DNA of 64,000 nt from Hydrogenoanaerobacterium saccharovorans (GTDB lineage: Bacteria; Bacillota; Clostridia; Oscillospirales; Ruminococcaceae): contig NZ_RKRD01000001.1 of assembly GCF_003814745.1 (NCBI RefSeq), positions 1,178,001 to 1,242,000 of the forward strand. The letters are read 5' to 3'. Every line of letters starts with the position of its first letter. Position 1 is the first letter of the stretch. Below, piece by piece: positions 53,314-61,557 of this stretch. A program made the position numbers and the translations under genes. The notes beneath the pieces are model-generated. The model saw only the letters and a list, made by a program, of their open reading frames with translations. It was not told where the DNA came from and searched no databases.

Positions 53314-54441
53314 ATGTTAGAATACGATGAACTGCGCCTTAAGCTGCTTGAATTGAAGCCACAGATAGAAGACCTTGCCGACGCCATCGGTTTAGAAGCA
53401 CTTCAGGAAGAACTTGACGAACTGCACCAAAAAGCGGCTGCACCAAACTTTTGGAATGATATGGAGAATTCATCTAAGGTATTGCAGCGTACCCGCCAAA
53501 TTGAAAATAAAATAGAGGCATACAAAAATCTTTCAGTACAGTGCGAAGATGCACTGACGATGATTGAAATTGCGAATGAAGAAAAAGATTTATCCGTACT
53601 ATCCGAAATAACCGAATCGGTAAAAAATATTGAAACCGACTTGGAAAAAGAAAAACTTTCTACCCTGCTTACCGGAGAATATGATGCAAACAATGCTATT
53701 TTGACGTTCCACGCAGGCGCAGGAGGTACAGAAAGCCAAGACTGGGCACAGATGCTCTACCGCATGTACACTCGCTGGAGTGAGCGCCACGGCTTTAAAT
53801 ACAGGATATTAGATTACCTGGAAGGCGACGAGGCAGGGCTTAAAAGTGCCAGTATTTTAGTAGAGGGATTGAACGCCTACGGCTTTTTAAAATCAGAGGC
53901 AGGCGTACACCGTTTGGTGCGCATTTCTCCTTTTGATTCTGCAGGCAGACGCCACACTTCGTTTTCTTCTCTTGATGTTATGCCCGAATTGCCTGACGAT
54001 GCTGATGTCGAAATCAACGAAGAAGATATTCGTATGGAAGTGTACCGTTCTTCTGGTGCAGGCGGACAGAAGGTAAACAAAACTTCATCGGCGGTTCGCC
54101 TTATCCATATTCCAACCGGTATTGTTGTATCTTGCCAAAACGAGCGCAGCCAATTCCAAAACAAAGATATGTGTATGAAAATGCTTCGTGCCAAGCTGGT
54201 GGAAATTAAAGAACGTGAGCACCTTGAGAAGATATCTGACATACGAGGTGACCACAGCGTTATTGCTTGGGGCAGCCAAATTCGTTCGTATGTGTTTATG
54301 CCTTATACTCTTGCAAAAGACCATCGTACCGGTTTTGAGAACGGCAATATCCAGGCAGTAATGGATGGTGACCTTGATGGTTTCATCAACGCTTACCTTA
54401 AAGCGGCGAGTCAAGGAGAATTAAATAAACAATCTTCATAA
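53314..54441 (+). CDS. prfB: peptide chain release factor 2
   Basis: RF2 (375 residues) terminates translation at UGA and UAA. Helical domain 1 is at the N-terminus; the tripeptide anticodon S205-P-F207 and the catalytic G250-G-Q252 loop are intact. The reading frame is continuous from the ATG: at the position where most bacteria have an in-frame UGA and a +1 frameshift site (around codon 25) the sequence reads straight through A-D-A-I-G-L-E. Autoregulation by frameshifting is therefore absent. Confidence 0.96.
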   Translation: MLEYDELRLKLLELKPQIEDLADAIGLEALQEELDELHQKAAAPNFWNDMENSSKVLQRTRQIENKIEAYKNLSVQCEDALTMIEIANEEKDLSVLSEITESVKNIETDLEKEKLSTLLTGEYDANNAILTFHAGAGGTESQDWAQMLYRMYTRWSERHGFKYRILDYLEGDEAGLKSASILVEGLNAYGFLKSEAGVHRLVRISPFDSAGRRHTSFSSLDVMPELPDDADVEINEEDIRMEVYRSSGAGGQKVNKTSSAVRLIHIPTGIVVSCQNERSQFQNKDMCMKMLRAKLVEIKEREHLEKISDIRGDHSVIAWGSQIRSYVFMPYTLAKDHRTGFENGNIQAVMDGDLDGFINAYLKAASQGELNKQSS

Positions 54442-54451
54442 TATTTAACAT

Positions 54452-54480
54452 ACGAGACGATGCAGCATCGTCTCGTTTTT
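54452..54480 (+). terminator. terminator after prfB
   Basis: ACGAGACGATGC-a-GCATCGTCTCGT, a 12-bp perfect repeat, plus a T run. Confidence 0.93.
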
Positions 54481-54504
54481 TATAGAAAAATTTATATTCT
54501 CATA

Positions 54505-54533
54505 TTGACATTTTGTGTAATCAAGAATATAAT
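54505..54533 (+). promoter_or_regulatory. consensus sigma-A promoter of cysK
   Basis: TTGACA (54505-54510), 17 bases, TATAAT (54528-54533). A ~148-base leader follows. Confidence 0.9.
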
Positions 54534-54582
54534 ACAAATAAATCATATAAGAATAGTATGAATTAAGAAAAGAGTGATAGCA

Positions 54583-54669
54583 ATGTTTGATGTTAAAAAA
54601 ATATCTGCAAAAGCAAATACTCGATGTTGCCACTTAGCAATAGAACCACAATTGAACAATTGCATATAA
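54583..54669 (+). CDS. Cys-containing leader peptide upstream of cysK
   Basis: A 28-codon ORF in the cysK leader. It contains R14-C15-C16-H and a penultimate Cys27, three Cys in 28 residues, and stops 18 bases before the cysK ATG, touching its ribosome binding site. AGAGTGAT lies ~6 bases before its ATG. The Cys15-Cys16 codons fall in the 5' arm of a small stem (TGTTGC / GCAATA). Ribosome stalling on Cys codons when Cys-tRNA is short could control cysK translation. The ORF and position are seen; function is inference. Confidence 0.55.
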   Translation: MFDVKKISAKANTRCCHLAIEPQLNNCI

Positions 54670-54687
54670 TATGAGGAGGAATACGAT

Positions 54688-55614
54688 ATGAAAATAGCAA
54701 AACATCTTTATGATTTGATTGGTAACACGCCATTGCTGGAGCTAACAAACTACGGTAAAGCAAACAATTTGGATGCAAGACTGGTAGGAAAGCTGGAATA
54801 CTTCAACCCACTCTCTTCGGTAAAAGACAGAGTAGGGTTTGCACTTATTGACGACGCAGAAAAAAAAGGTACCCTCAAAGAGGGCAGTGTGATTATAGAA
54901 CCCACCAGCGGTAACACCGGCATCGGCCTTGCATTTGTGGCAGCAGCAAAAGGCTACCGCATTATCATAGTTATGCCCGACACGATGAGCATGGAGCGCC
55001 GTAACTTGCTTAAAGCGTTGGGCGCGGAGTTGGTTCTGACAGAGGGTGCAAAAGGCATGAGCGGAGCAATTGCCAAAGCGGAAGAACTTGCGAAAGAGAT
55101 ACCGAATAGTTTTATCCCCGGCCAGTTTGTTAACCCAGCGAACCCTGCCATTCACCGTGCCACCACCGCTGAAGAAATTTGGAGAGATACCGACGGTAAA
55201 GTAGATATTTTCGTTGCGGGTGTCGGAACAGGCGGTACAGTTTCAGGCGTAGGTGAAGGGCTGAAGCAACATAACCCCAACATCAAAATTGTTGCGGTAG
55301 AACCTGCTGATTCTCCCGTATTGTCTGGAGGAAAACCCGGCCCGCATAAAATTCAAGGTATCGGCGCCGGCTTTGTACCATCTATTCTAGACAAAGATGT
55401 GATTGATGAGATTATCACTGTAAAAAATGAAGATGCGTTTGAGGCAGCACGTGGTGTATCTAAAAACGAGGGTTTGCTCATCGGTATCTCTTCAGGTGCG
55501 GCAGTGCATGCGGCAAAAGAACTTGCTTCACGCCCTGAAAATAGCGGAAAGCTCATTGTCGTGCTACTGCCCGATACCGGTGAACGATATCTTTCAACCC
55601 CTTTGTTTGAATGA
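54688..55614 (+). CDS. cysK: cysteine synthase A (O-acetylserine sulfhydrylase)
   Basis: CysK (308 residues) is a PLP enzyme joining O-acetylserine and sulfide to give cysteine. L-I-G-N-T-P-L-L-E-L opens the protein; Lys46 in S-S-V-K-D-R is the PLP lysine; E-P-T-S-G-N-T-G-I-G binds substrate; V-G-T-G-G-T-V-S-G-V binds the phosphate. GAGGAGG precedes the ATG. It follows a Cys-rich leader ORF, and cysE for the preceding pathway step is 391 bases downstream on its own T-box transcript. Confidence 0.97.
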   Translation: MKIAKHLYDLIGNTPLLELTNYGKANNLDARLVGKLEYFNPLSSVKDRVGFALIDDAEKKGTLKEGSVIIEPTSGNTGIGLAFVAAAKGYRIIIVMPDTMSMERRNLLKALGAELVLTEGAKGMSGAIAKAEELAKEIPNSFIPGQFVNPANPAIHRATTAEEIWRDTDGKVDIFVAGVGTGGTVSGVGEGLKQHNPNIKIVAVEPADSPVLSGGKPGPHKIQGIGAGFVPSILDKDVIDEIITVKNEDAFEAARGVSKNEGLLIGISSGAAVHAAKELASRPENSGKLIVVLLPDTGERYLSTPLFE

Positions 55615-55627
55615 TTGAATTTTCCTC

Positions 55628-55656
55628 TTGAAAATAAGTTTGTGATGTGGTAAAGT
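55628..55656 (+). promoter_or_regulatory. sigma-A promoter of the cysE T-box transcript
   Basis: TTGAAA (55628-55633), 17 bases, TAAAGT (55651-55656). Confidence 0.7.
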
Positions 55657-55662
55657 AATAAA

Positions 55663-55930
55663 GTATTCTCATATTGATACAATGCGATGAGCAGGAGAAG
55701 TAATTTGTAAGCACACAACAGAGAGAGAACATGACCCGCTGAAAGTGTTCTTAGTGTTTGCCGCAGATGAAATGCACCTGTCAGCAGTTTGCGACAAAGG
55801 CGAGCAGCCGAGTATCGTAAAACGCAGGTCTGCGTTAAAGGCTTTTGAGTACCAATCAGAGTGGAACCGTGGTAATTTTGTCACCTCTGCCTTTGCTAAT
55901 TTTATTAATTGGCAAAAGCAGAGGTTTTTA
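55663..55930 (+). promoter_or_regulatory. Cys T-box riboswitch upstream of cysE
   Basis: A T-box leader with stem I motif CAGAGAGAGAAC, a specifier loop reading GATGAAA-TGC-ACC (TGC = Cys, followed by A), T-box motif GTGGAACCGTGG (55861-55872) and a terminator CCTCTGC / GCAGAGG with T run (55884-55930). The UGGA acceptor bulge pairs with a tRNA ending UCCA, and tRNA-Cys has discriminator U, so specifier and bulge agree. Uncharged tRNA-Cys would turn on cysE. Confidence 0.93.
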
Positions 55931-56005
55931 TATTATATACGGCAGAAAACCCACGTATAACAGGTTTAATAGAAACTTACACTGCAACAATAGGAGGAAC
56001 ACTTT

Positions 56006-56650
56006 ATGTTCAAAGGTTTGCGCAAAGATATACGTGCCATTCGTGAGCGAGACCCGGCAGCACGCAACAGTATGGAGGTACTATTACTTTACTCAGGATT
56101 ACATGCACTTATTTATTACCGATTTTCCCACTGGTTCTATAAGCATAAAATGTTTTTTATAGCCCGGTTTATTTCGCAGTTTGCTCGTTTTTGTACCGGC
56201 ATTGAAATTCACCCGGGCGCAAAAATTGCTCGTGGTGTGCTTATTGACCATGGTGCAGGCGTGGTTATTGGCGAAACTGCCGAAGTGGGCGAGGGTTGCA
56301 CCATCTATCAAGGGGTTACCTTGGGCGGTACGGGCAAAGACAAAGGCAAACGCCACCCTACCCTCGGCAAAAATGTAATGGTTGGCAGCGGTGCTAAGAT
56401 ATTAGGGCCCTTTAAGGTGGGCGATAATGCAAAAATTGCTGCAGGTGCTGTCGTACTTGAACCAATCCCTGCCGATGCAACTGCGGTTGGTGTGCCTGCC
56501 AGAGTGGTGCGTCAGGGCAACAAAAAAGTAACACAAGATCTCGATCAGGTGCATATCCCCGACCCTGTCTCGCAGGAATTGTGTAAGCTCCTGATGAAAA
56601 TAGAAGCACTCGAAAATCGCGTAAAAGAACTTGAAGACAGCCGTAATTAA
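56006..56650 (+). CDS. cysE: serine O-acetyltransferase
   Basis: CysE (214 residues) acetylates L-serine to O-acetylserine, the CysK substrate. A helical N-terminal part precedes left-handed beta-helix hexapeptide repeats (I-E-I-H-P-G-A-K-I-A, G-V-V-I-G-E-T-A, V-T-L-G-G-T, G-A-G-A-V-V-type turns), ending in a coiled tail. It is the short serine acetyltransferase form common in Firmicutes. AGGAGG precedes ATG 56006. Expression should depend on the Cys T-box. Confidence 0.96.
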   Translation: MFKGLRKDIRAIRERDPAARNSMEVLLLYSGLHALIYYRFSHWFYKHKMFFIARFISQFARFCTGIEIHPGAKIARGVLIDHGAGVVIGETAEVGEGCTIYQGVTLGGTGKDKGKRHPTLGKNVMVGSGAKILGPFKVGDNAKIAAGAVVLEPIPADATAVGVPARVVRQGNKKVTQDLDQVHIPDPVSQELCKLLMKIEALENRVKELEDSRN

Positions 56651-56653
56651 ACT

Positions 56654-56702
56654 AAAAAGAGAACAGATACAGTTTATACTTTGTATCTGTTCTCTATGTT
56701 TT
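56654..56702. terminator. bidirectional terminator between cysE and mgtE
   Basis: AGAGAACAGATACA (56658-56671) and TGTATCTGTTCTCT (56682-56695), a 14-bp stem with A-rich left and T-rich right flanks. Confidence 0.88.
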
Positions 56703-58051
56703 TATAGGTGGAGCAATTTTTCTGCCACAGAAAAGTAAATGATAAGCGAAAATGCGTCAACAATCGTAGTAATAAGGGGAGCTGCCATAATTGCCGGGTC
56801 GGCTTTAAATAATTTGGCTATAATCGGCAGTGCTCCGCCGATTGTTTTTGCTATAACCACCGTAGCAAACAACGAGAGTGCAACGGTTAGTGCAATTAAT
56901 TCGTTACCGGGGTACGTAATCACCAAGCGAACAAAATTTACCGCACTCAGCGCGATACCTACCAGCATGCTCACGCGCAATTCTTTCCACATAACTGCCA
57001 CCAAGTCTTTGGTGCTAATCTCTGATACCGCCATACCACGTATCACCAGAGTGCTGCTTTGTGAGCCTGCATTTCCGCCTGTATCGGTAAGCATAGGGAT
57101 AAACGTAACAAGCATTGGCATAGCCGCGAATGCCGCTTCGTATTTGCCTAATATGCTGCCTGTAATCATTCCTGAAATCATCAGTACCAACAGCCACATG
57201 ATACGGTTTTTTGCAAGAACAAACACTCCTGTTTTTAGGTACGGTTTTTCTGAAGGAATCATCGCTGCCATTTTTTCAAAGTCTTCAGTAGCTTCCTGTT
57301 CCATAACATCAACGGCGTCATCAACGGTTACAATGCCCACCAAACGCCCCTCATGGTCTACAACAGGTATTGATAAAAGATCGTATTTAGCAAACAGCTT
57401 TGCTACTTCTTCGCGGTCTTCTAAAGTAGTCACCGATACAAAATTGGTATTCATAATATTTTCAATGCTGCAATCGTCTTCGCTTAGCAATAAATCTTTA
57501 ACAGTAACCACACCGTCTAAAATACGTCTGTCATCAATAACATAACAAGTATATACGGTTTCGCGGTCCTCGCCTGTACGGCGAATGTGCTTAATTGCAT
57601 CTTCAACCGTCATGTTGCGGCGCAAATCTGTAAATTCGGCGGTCATAATACTGCCTGCAGAATTTTCGGGATACTGTAAAAATTGATTGATGAGCGCACG
57701 GGTATCGGGTGTTGCATTTTTTAATACACGTTTAACTACGCTTGCAGGCAGTTCCTCAAGCATATCAACTGCATCGTCTACAAACAAATCTTCAACAATT
57801 ACAGCCAGCTCTTGGTCGTTAATTGAGCCAATAATATATTCCTGAGTATCGGATGATAAATTTGCAAAAACGTCTGCTGCCAAACCTTTCGGAAGGGTGC
57901 GAAAAGCAACGGTTGCCTTTTCTACTGGCAATTCTTCAATAAAAAGTGCGATGTTTACTTCATTCATTTCAGCTAGTTTTACACGAAGCTCACGGTAATT
58001 TCGGGTGCTAATCAGTTCTCCTAATTTTTCAAAATCGATGAAATTTTCCAT
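56702..58051 (-). CDS. mgtE: magnesium transporter MgtE
   Basis: MgtE (449 residues) is a dimeric Mg2+ channel: an N domain (~1-130), two CBS domains (~135-255) that sense cytosolic Mg2+, a connecting helix and five membrane segments (~285-449). The channel motif region T-D-T-G-G-N-A-G-S-Q-S-S and P-x-x-A-K are present. AAGGAGG precedes the ATG. It is preceded by a ~260-base leader in which I do not recognise an M-box. Confidence 0.95.
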   Translation of the reverse strand: MENFIDFEKLGELISTRNYRELRVKLAEMNEVNIALFIEELPVEKATVAFRTLPKGLAADVFANLSSDTQEYIIGSINDQELAVIVEDLFVDDAVDMLEELPASVVKRVLKNATPDTRALINQFLQYPENSAGSIMTAEFTDLRRNMTVEDAIKHIRRTGEDRETVYTCYVIDDRRILDGVVTVKDLLLSEDDCSIENIMNTNFVSVTTLEDREEVAKLFAKYDLLSIPVVDHEGRLVGIVTVDDAVDVMEQEATEDFEKMAAMIPSEKPYLKTGVFVLAKNRIMWLLVLMISGMITGSILGKYEAAFAAMPMLVTFIPMLTDTGGNAGSQSSTLVIRGMAVSEISTKDLVAVMWKELRVSMLVGIALSAVNFVRLVITYPGNELIALTVALSLFATVVIAKTIGGALPIIAKLFKADPAIMAAPLITTIVDAFSLIIYFSVAEKLLHL

Positions 58052-58392
58052 TAGGTCATCCTCCTTGTGTTTTTTTCGGAATCAAGGCAGGAAGCTCAAA
58101 AAAGAACAAAGCCGCACAGAAACAAGACGGGTTCTGCTCCGCCCTGCATTCTATACGGTGATATCAATTGCTATTGTTTTAAAGGGCACTTTTCAGCGCA
58201 CAGAAAAACAAGCAGGCATCGCGTGCTGCGCAAATGATAGTCACTGTCCAAATTTGTACTTCGACCGCATTTGTCCACTTGTCTTTCCCCCTTTAACACT
58301 ATTTATACAAAAAAGCTGTGACATGTTCAGTCACAGCTATTAGTATAACCTTATTTGGCAAATTAAGCAACCCCGTATTGCTTTTATAATAT
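58052..58392. other. mgtE upstream region and DnaC/DnaI terminator
   Basis: No gene supported. It holds the minus-strand terminator at 58309-58338 and a ~250-base mgtE leader. No M-box core motifs or convincing -35/-10 pair were found, although TATAGAAT occurs on the minus strand about 105 bases before mgtE. Confidence 0.5.
58309..58338 (-). terminator. terminator after the DnaC/DnaI-like gene
   Basis: AAGCTGTGAC-atgttca-GTCACAGCT with an A run that reads as T tract on the minus strand. Confidence 0.88.
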
Positions 58393-59382
58393 TCAGCGTT
58401 TGCTCAGCAGGAGTTTTCGCACATCATTTCCTTGAAACCATAAAACATTGTAATTTCCCGTCAAACGAGATACTACACGGTCGGCATACTGGTTATTTAA
58501 CTCTTTCAATGGCAGGTTTGTGCTGATAATGGTTGATTTATGTGTGTTGATGCGCGTATTTATAATGTTATAAAGCAACGCAGAGGTAAAACCTGTTACA
58601 AATTCCGAGCCAAGATCATCCAAAATCAGCAAGTCGCATTCCAGCAAAGTTTCCAATGTCTCGTAACTGGTACCTTCGCGCGAAAACTTTTCGTTTTCTG
58701 CACGCCGAAACAAATCTTGCACCGAACCGTAGATGACCTCATAGCCTTTCGAGATCACTTCGTTGGCAATCGCAAGAGAAAGATGGGTTTTTCCAAGCCC
58801 TGTTGCACCAATCATAAGTAAATTTTCGCATCTCGTTTTGCCAAATTCATTTGTAAATCGGCAGCAGGTGCTATAGATTTCTTCCATGCGTTTTCGGGGC
58901 GATATACCATTGCTATCTGCTGCAACGGGGTAATAATCGAGGCGGAAATTAGAAAAGCTCGAGAGTGAAAGAGAAGATGCCGAGTTGAGCCTGCGCAGTT
59001 TTTCATCGCGCATAATCTTTTCCATACAACTGCACATTTTGTTTTGAATATAGCCTTCGTCTTTGCATTTATTACATACAAAGACAGGTTCAAGATAATC
59101 TGCACCAACCCCTGCCTGTTTTAGCAAAACAGTGCGTTCGTTTTGCAGCGCAAGGTTTTTCTCTTTTATTGTAGCAACGGCATCGGCTGTATTTTTTCCG
59201 CCTGCCATCACTGCATATACCAGTTCCATCCCTGTGCCGGCAAGTTCGTTTTCAATCTCTCGTAAGCGGGGCAGGTGGCGGTACAACTCATCTTTACGTG
59301 CCGATGACTTGGCTTTTGCTGCATTGCGTCGTTCGCTTAACGTGTTCAGTGCAAATTCAAAAAGTTCTTTGGAATAACCCAT
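58393..59382 (-). CDS. DnaC/DnaI-like replicative helicase loader
   Basis: A 329-residue AAA+ protein. The N-terminal half has a zinc cluster C-N-K-C-K-D ... C-S-C (~103-118); the ATPase domain has Walker A G192-A-T-G-L-G-K-T199, Walker B L-L-I-L-D-D-L-G, and sensor I-I-S-T-N-L. This is the DnaI/DnaC type that loads the DnaB helicase at origins. It lies 19 bases downstream of a DnaD-domain gene, the common clostridial pair. AAGGTGGTG precedes the ATG. Confidence 0.92.
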   Translation of the reverse strand: MGYSKELFEFALNTLSERRNAAKAKSSARKDELYRHLPRLREIENELAGTGMELVYAVMAGGKNTADAVATIKEKNLALQNERTVLLKQAGVGADYLEPVFVCNKCKDEGYIQNKMCSCMEKIMRDEKLRRLNSASSLSLSSFSNFRLDYYPVAADSNGISPRKRMEEIYSTCCRFTNEFGKTRCENLLMIGATGLGKTHLSLAIANEVISKGYEVIYGSVQDLFRRAENEKFSREGTSYETLETLLECDLLILDDLGSEFVTGFTSALLYNIINTRINTHKSTIISTNLPLKELNNQYADRVVSRLTGNYNVLWFQGNDVRKLLLSKR

Positions 59383-59401
59383 TTGTATGGCACCACCTTA
59401 T

Positions 59402-60436
59402 CTATTTCGGAGAGTTATGTAGAAAAAACTGTTCAAGTTCGTCGATATCGTACGAGGATTTTGGCTTCTCACGCTCGGTCTTTTGTCTTGCAAATGCAGC
59501 TTCCTCTTTGGTAGCCTGTTCGGGTGTTGTAATATTCTGGCTGTGCCAGTTGGTAAGTACCTTGTTGATATAGGGAAAACTCACCTTGCCGGTGTGCTCA
59601 ATCGAGCGTTCGTATGCGAGCTTGATGACTGGAATATCAAACTTGTAATCATGAAACCAGGCTTTAACAAATTCATTTTCTTTTGAGGTCAAAGCACGGT
59701 CATAAATACCAAATGCAGTTTTAATCAGCTTTGTCTGTGCATCGGTTTCCAAGCTTTCTTTAATAAAACGTTCTGCTTTGTCAAACGTATCTATGCCACG
59801 CTCTTGCCAGTTTATTGCAACTTTTTCTATGTATCGTAAATTCGTTTTACCTATTTGTTTGCAGTATTCAATTACTGTTAACAGTACGGCTACCGAAATA
59901 CCCGCCCAATCATATAAAGCGGCTAAAGTAGAAATATCTGACGAAGTAAGCGTTTTGCCCAGTGCTGCCTCTGCCTCTGAAAGCAGAGACTTTAACTCGC
60001 TGCTGTGTTCTATCATTTTTGCAATTTCAGCGGGCCTTGGTTTTTGCAGCGGAGCACTGCCGACAGAGTGCTTAACACGAACTTTTTCGGTTTTTTGCTG
60101 TACTTCGGTGTTTGGGGCACACATGGGGGAACCGGCTGCTGGCTGCACTGGGGCAGGCTCATCATCCCCTACGTTTAGGACAGTGCTTTCCGGCCCGGGC
60201 TGGGCGCAAAGCACCCCTGCCTGTATCCAGTAATTGAGCGCATCCTGCGTGTCACCTGCTGAAAGATTCAGCAGGGCTGCGATATCTGTTAACTGGAGTT
60301 CACTGCCTGCATTTCGCAACAGTACCAACAGTACTTTAAGATGAGCTGCGCCGCACATTTTAATATGTTGATCAACAATTTGGGTAGGGACGGCAAAAAC
60401 CGAGTTCCACAAACCAAAATCGAGTGAATATTTCAT
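59402..60436 (-). CDS. DnaD-domain replication protein
   Basis: A 344-residue primosomal protein: an N-terminal winged-helix-like domain (~1-75, L-L-V-L-L-R-N-A-G and L-T-D-I-A-A-L-L-N-L-S), a variable Pro/Ala linker, then two DnaD/DnaB-type helical domains (~150-225 and ~235-310, with W-x-x-x-G-I and Y-I-x-x-V-L-T-N-W) and a charged tail. It likely helps the DnaI-like loader in replication start or restart. ATG 60436 is preferred over 60457 because AGAGGT is ~10 bases upstream. Confidence 0.88.
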   Translation of the reverse strand: MKYSLDFGLWNSVFAVPTQIVDQHIKMCGAAHLKVLLVLLRNAGSELQLTDIAALLNLSAGDTQDALNYWIQAGVLCAQPGPESTVLNVGDDEPAPVQPAAGSPMCAPNTEVQQKTEKVRVKHSVGSAPLQKPRPAEIAKMIEHSSELKSLLSEAEAALGKTLTSSDISTLAALYDWAGISVAVLLTVIEYCKQIGKTNLRYIEKVAINWQERGIDTFDKAERFIKESLETDAQTKLIKTAFGIYDRALTSKENEFVKAWFHDYKFDIPVIKLAYERSIEHTGKVSFPYINKVLTNWHSQNITTPEQATKEEAAFARQKTEREKPKSSYDIDELEQFFLHNSPK

Positions 60437-60485
60437 CAAAAAGCTACCTCTTATCATTTTGTTGTTAATCTATTCAATATTTACT

Positions 60486-60514
60486 ATTATAACAGATTTT
60501 GTCCAAACAGTCAT
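60486..60514 (-). promoter_or_regulatory. promoter of the DnaD-DnaC operon
   Basis: On the minus strand: ATGACT (60514-60509), 17 bases, TATAAT (60491-60486). Confidence 0.65.
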
Positions 60515-60577
60515 TTATAATCTTCGCTTATTCTAAAAGTATAGTGTCAAATAAATAGAAATTTTTTAAAATAGCAG

Positions 60578-60606
60578 TTGACATAGTACTTTTGTTTTGC
60601 TATAAT
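60578..60606 (+). promoter_or_regulatory. consensus promoter of tRNA-Gly
   Basis: TTGACA (60578-60583), 17 bases, TATAAT (60601-60606) with extended TG-n. Confidence 0.92.
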
Positions 60607-60629
60607 AAACCAGTCGACAGATGACAAGT

Positions 60630-60705
60630 GCGGGTTTAGCTCATTTGGTAGAGCGCCACCTTGCCAAGGTGGAGGTAGCGAGTTCGAACCTCGTAACCCG
60701 CTCCA
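60630..60705 (+). tRNA. tRNA-Gly (anticodon GCC)
   Basis: A complete 76-base cloverleaf: acceptor GCGGGTT/AACCCGC, D arm with AGCTC...GAGC, anticodon stem CCACC/GGTGG with loop TTGCCAA (anticodon GCC), T arm with GTTCGAACC, discriminator T and an encoded CCA. Discriminator T and GCC fit glycine. It is a single tRNA with its own consensus promoter and terminator. Confidence 0.97.
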
Positions 60706-60709
60706 ATAT

Positions 60710-60745
60710 AAAAAGCACTCACAGTTTTGTGAGTGCTTTTTGTTT
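60710..60745 (+). terminator. terminator after tRNA-Gly
   Basis: AAAAAGCACTCAC-agtttt-GTGAGTGCTTTTT plus more T residues. Confidence 0.95.
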
Positions 60746-60856
60746 TGATGCAAATAGTTACAGGCAAAATAAAAATAAGCACAATGGTATGGATGAGCGA
60801 TTGTGCTTTTAAATATGATATCAATGAGTATTTCTTAGGGAATACTCATTTTTTAT

Positions 60857-61345
60857 TTACAAATATCTTTTTATAATGCTATATTTTTCAACCAAAGCTT
60901 CAAAACTAATTCTGCAATTCGCAGCGCTCGTAGAGGGCAGATAAATAGTGGGATGCCTATCTGCACTTGCAGATAGTGTGGTATAAAGTTTGGTAGCTGC
61001 TGCCCCTGTGGTAAAAACCTGCCGAATATCCGCTGTGTCAAAAATGAGGGTGAAATCATTTACTATAGGTTTGCGGATACTGCTGTCATCCGCGCCTTTG
61101 ATTTCACATTGTTGCAATACATCCCACAGTGCAATGTGGTTGTTCAATAAAAATAAACGTTTTTCCGCAATTGTTTGCGGTACAGATGTATTCAGTACCG
61201 CTGCCATAACACGCCAAAAACGATTTTGGGCGTGCCCATAATAAAAACCTATTTCGCGGGATTTTGGCGAAGGCATTGTACCTAATACTAAAATGCGACA
61301 CTGTGCATCATAAACTGGGGTAATGGTATGCTGTATTCTCTCCAT
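60857..61345 (-). CDS. uracil/hypoxanthine-DNA glycosylase family protein (UDG family 6 type)
   Basis: A 162-residue base-excision enzyme. I-L-V-L-G-T-M-P-S-P-K-S and the G-F-Y-Y-G-H-A-Q-N-R-F-W stretch are diagnostic of the hypoxanthine-DNA glycosylase group (DNA-deoxyinosine glycosylase) in the uracil-DNA glycosylase superfamily; L-P-S-T-S-A-A-N near the C-terminus is the second active-site loop. It would remove deaminated bases. Its ATG overlaps the stop of a 38-codon membrane-peptide gene (TAATG), so translation is probably coupled. Confidence 0.93.
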   Translation of the reverse strand: MERIQHTITPVYDAQCRILVLGTMPSPKSREIGFYYGHAQNRFWRVMAAVLNTSVPQTIAEKRLFLLNNHIALWDVLQQCEIKGADDSSIRKPIVNDFTLIFDTADIRQVFTTGAAATKLYTTLSASADRHPTIYLPSTSAANCRISFEALVEKYSIIKRYL

Positions 61346-61461
61346 TAAAATTCCATATCCTTTGTCCTGCCAATCCCGATACAGCTAAATACAATTGCGG
61401 CTGCACCCATTGCAATTGCCGTAATGCCAAGCACTAGCCCGGTAATCGAAAATCCTTTCAT
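61345..61461 (-). CDS. 38-residue single-TM peptide coupled to the DNA glycosylase gene
   Basis: A tiny ORF: M-K-G-F-S-I-T-G then one hydrophobic segment (~6-30, Gly/Ala/Ile-rich) and a short charged tail R-T-K-D-M-E-F. ATG 61461 has GAGGTGA ~6 bases upstream, a strong site. Its stop overlaps the downstream start by one base. The G-L-V-L-G-I-T-A-I-A pattern resembles small DUF4190-type membrane hairpins. No function can be assigned. Confidence 0.65.
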   Translation of the reverse strand: MKGFSITGLVLGITAIAMGAAAIVFSCIGIGRTKDMEF

Positions 61462-61557
61462 CCAATTCACCTCATTTTTGAATAAACGTCATTATAACCA
61501 CAGCAACGATGAAAAAATTTCTACAGCTGCAATGTCTGCTGTTGGCGAATAATCAAA

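Noticed and set aside
58052..58308. M-box magnesium riboswitch upstream of mgtE
   Set aside because: I compared the minus-strand leader with the known conserved M-box blocks and found none of them.
58393..60436. DnaD-DnaC pair as part of a prophage
   Set aside because: No integrase, repressor, terminase or structural gene is nearby; the pair is the common chromosomal clostridial arrangement with its own promoter and terminator.
60630..60705. tRNA-Gly as an integration site of a mobile element
   Set aside because: No duplicated tRNA 3' end and no integrase were found within the window.
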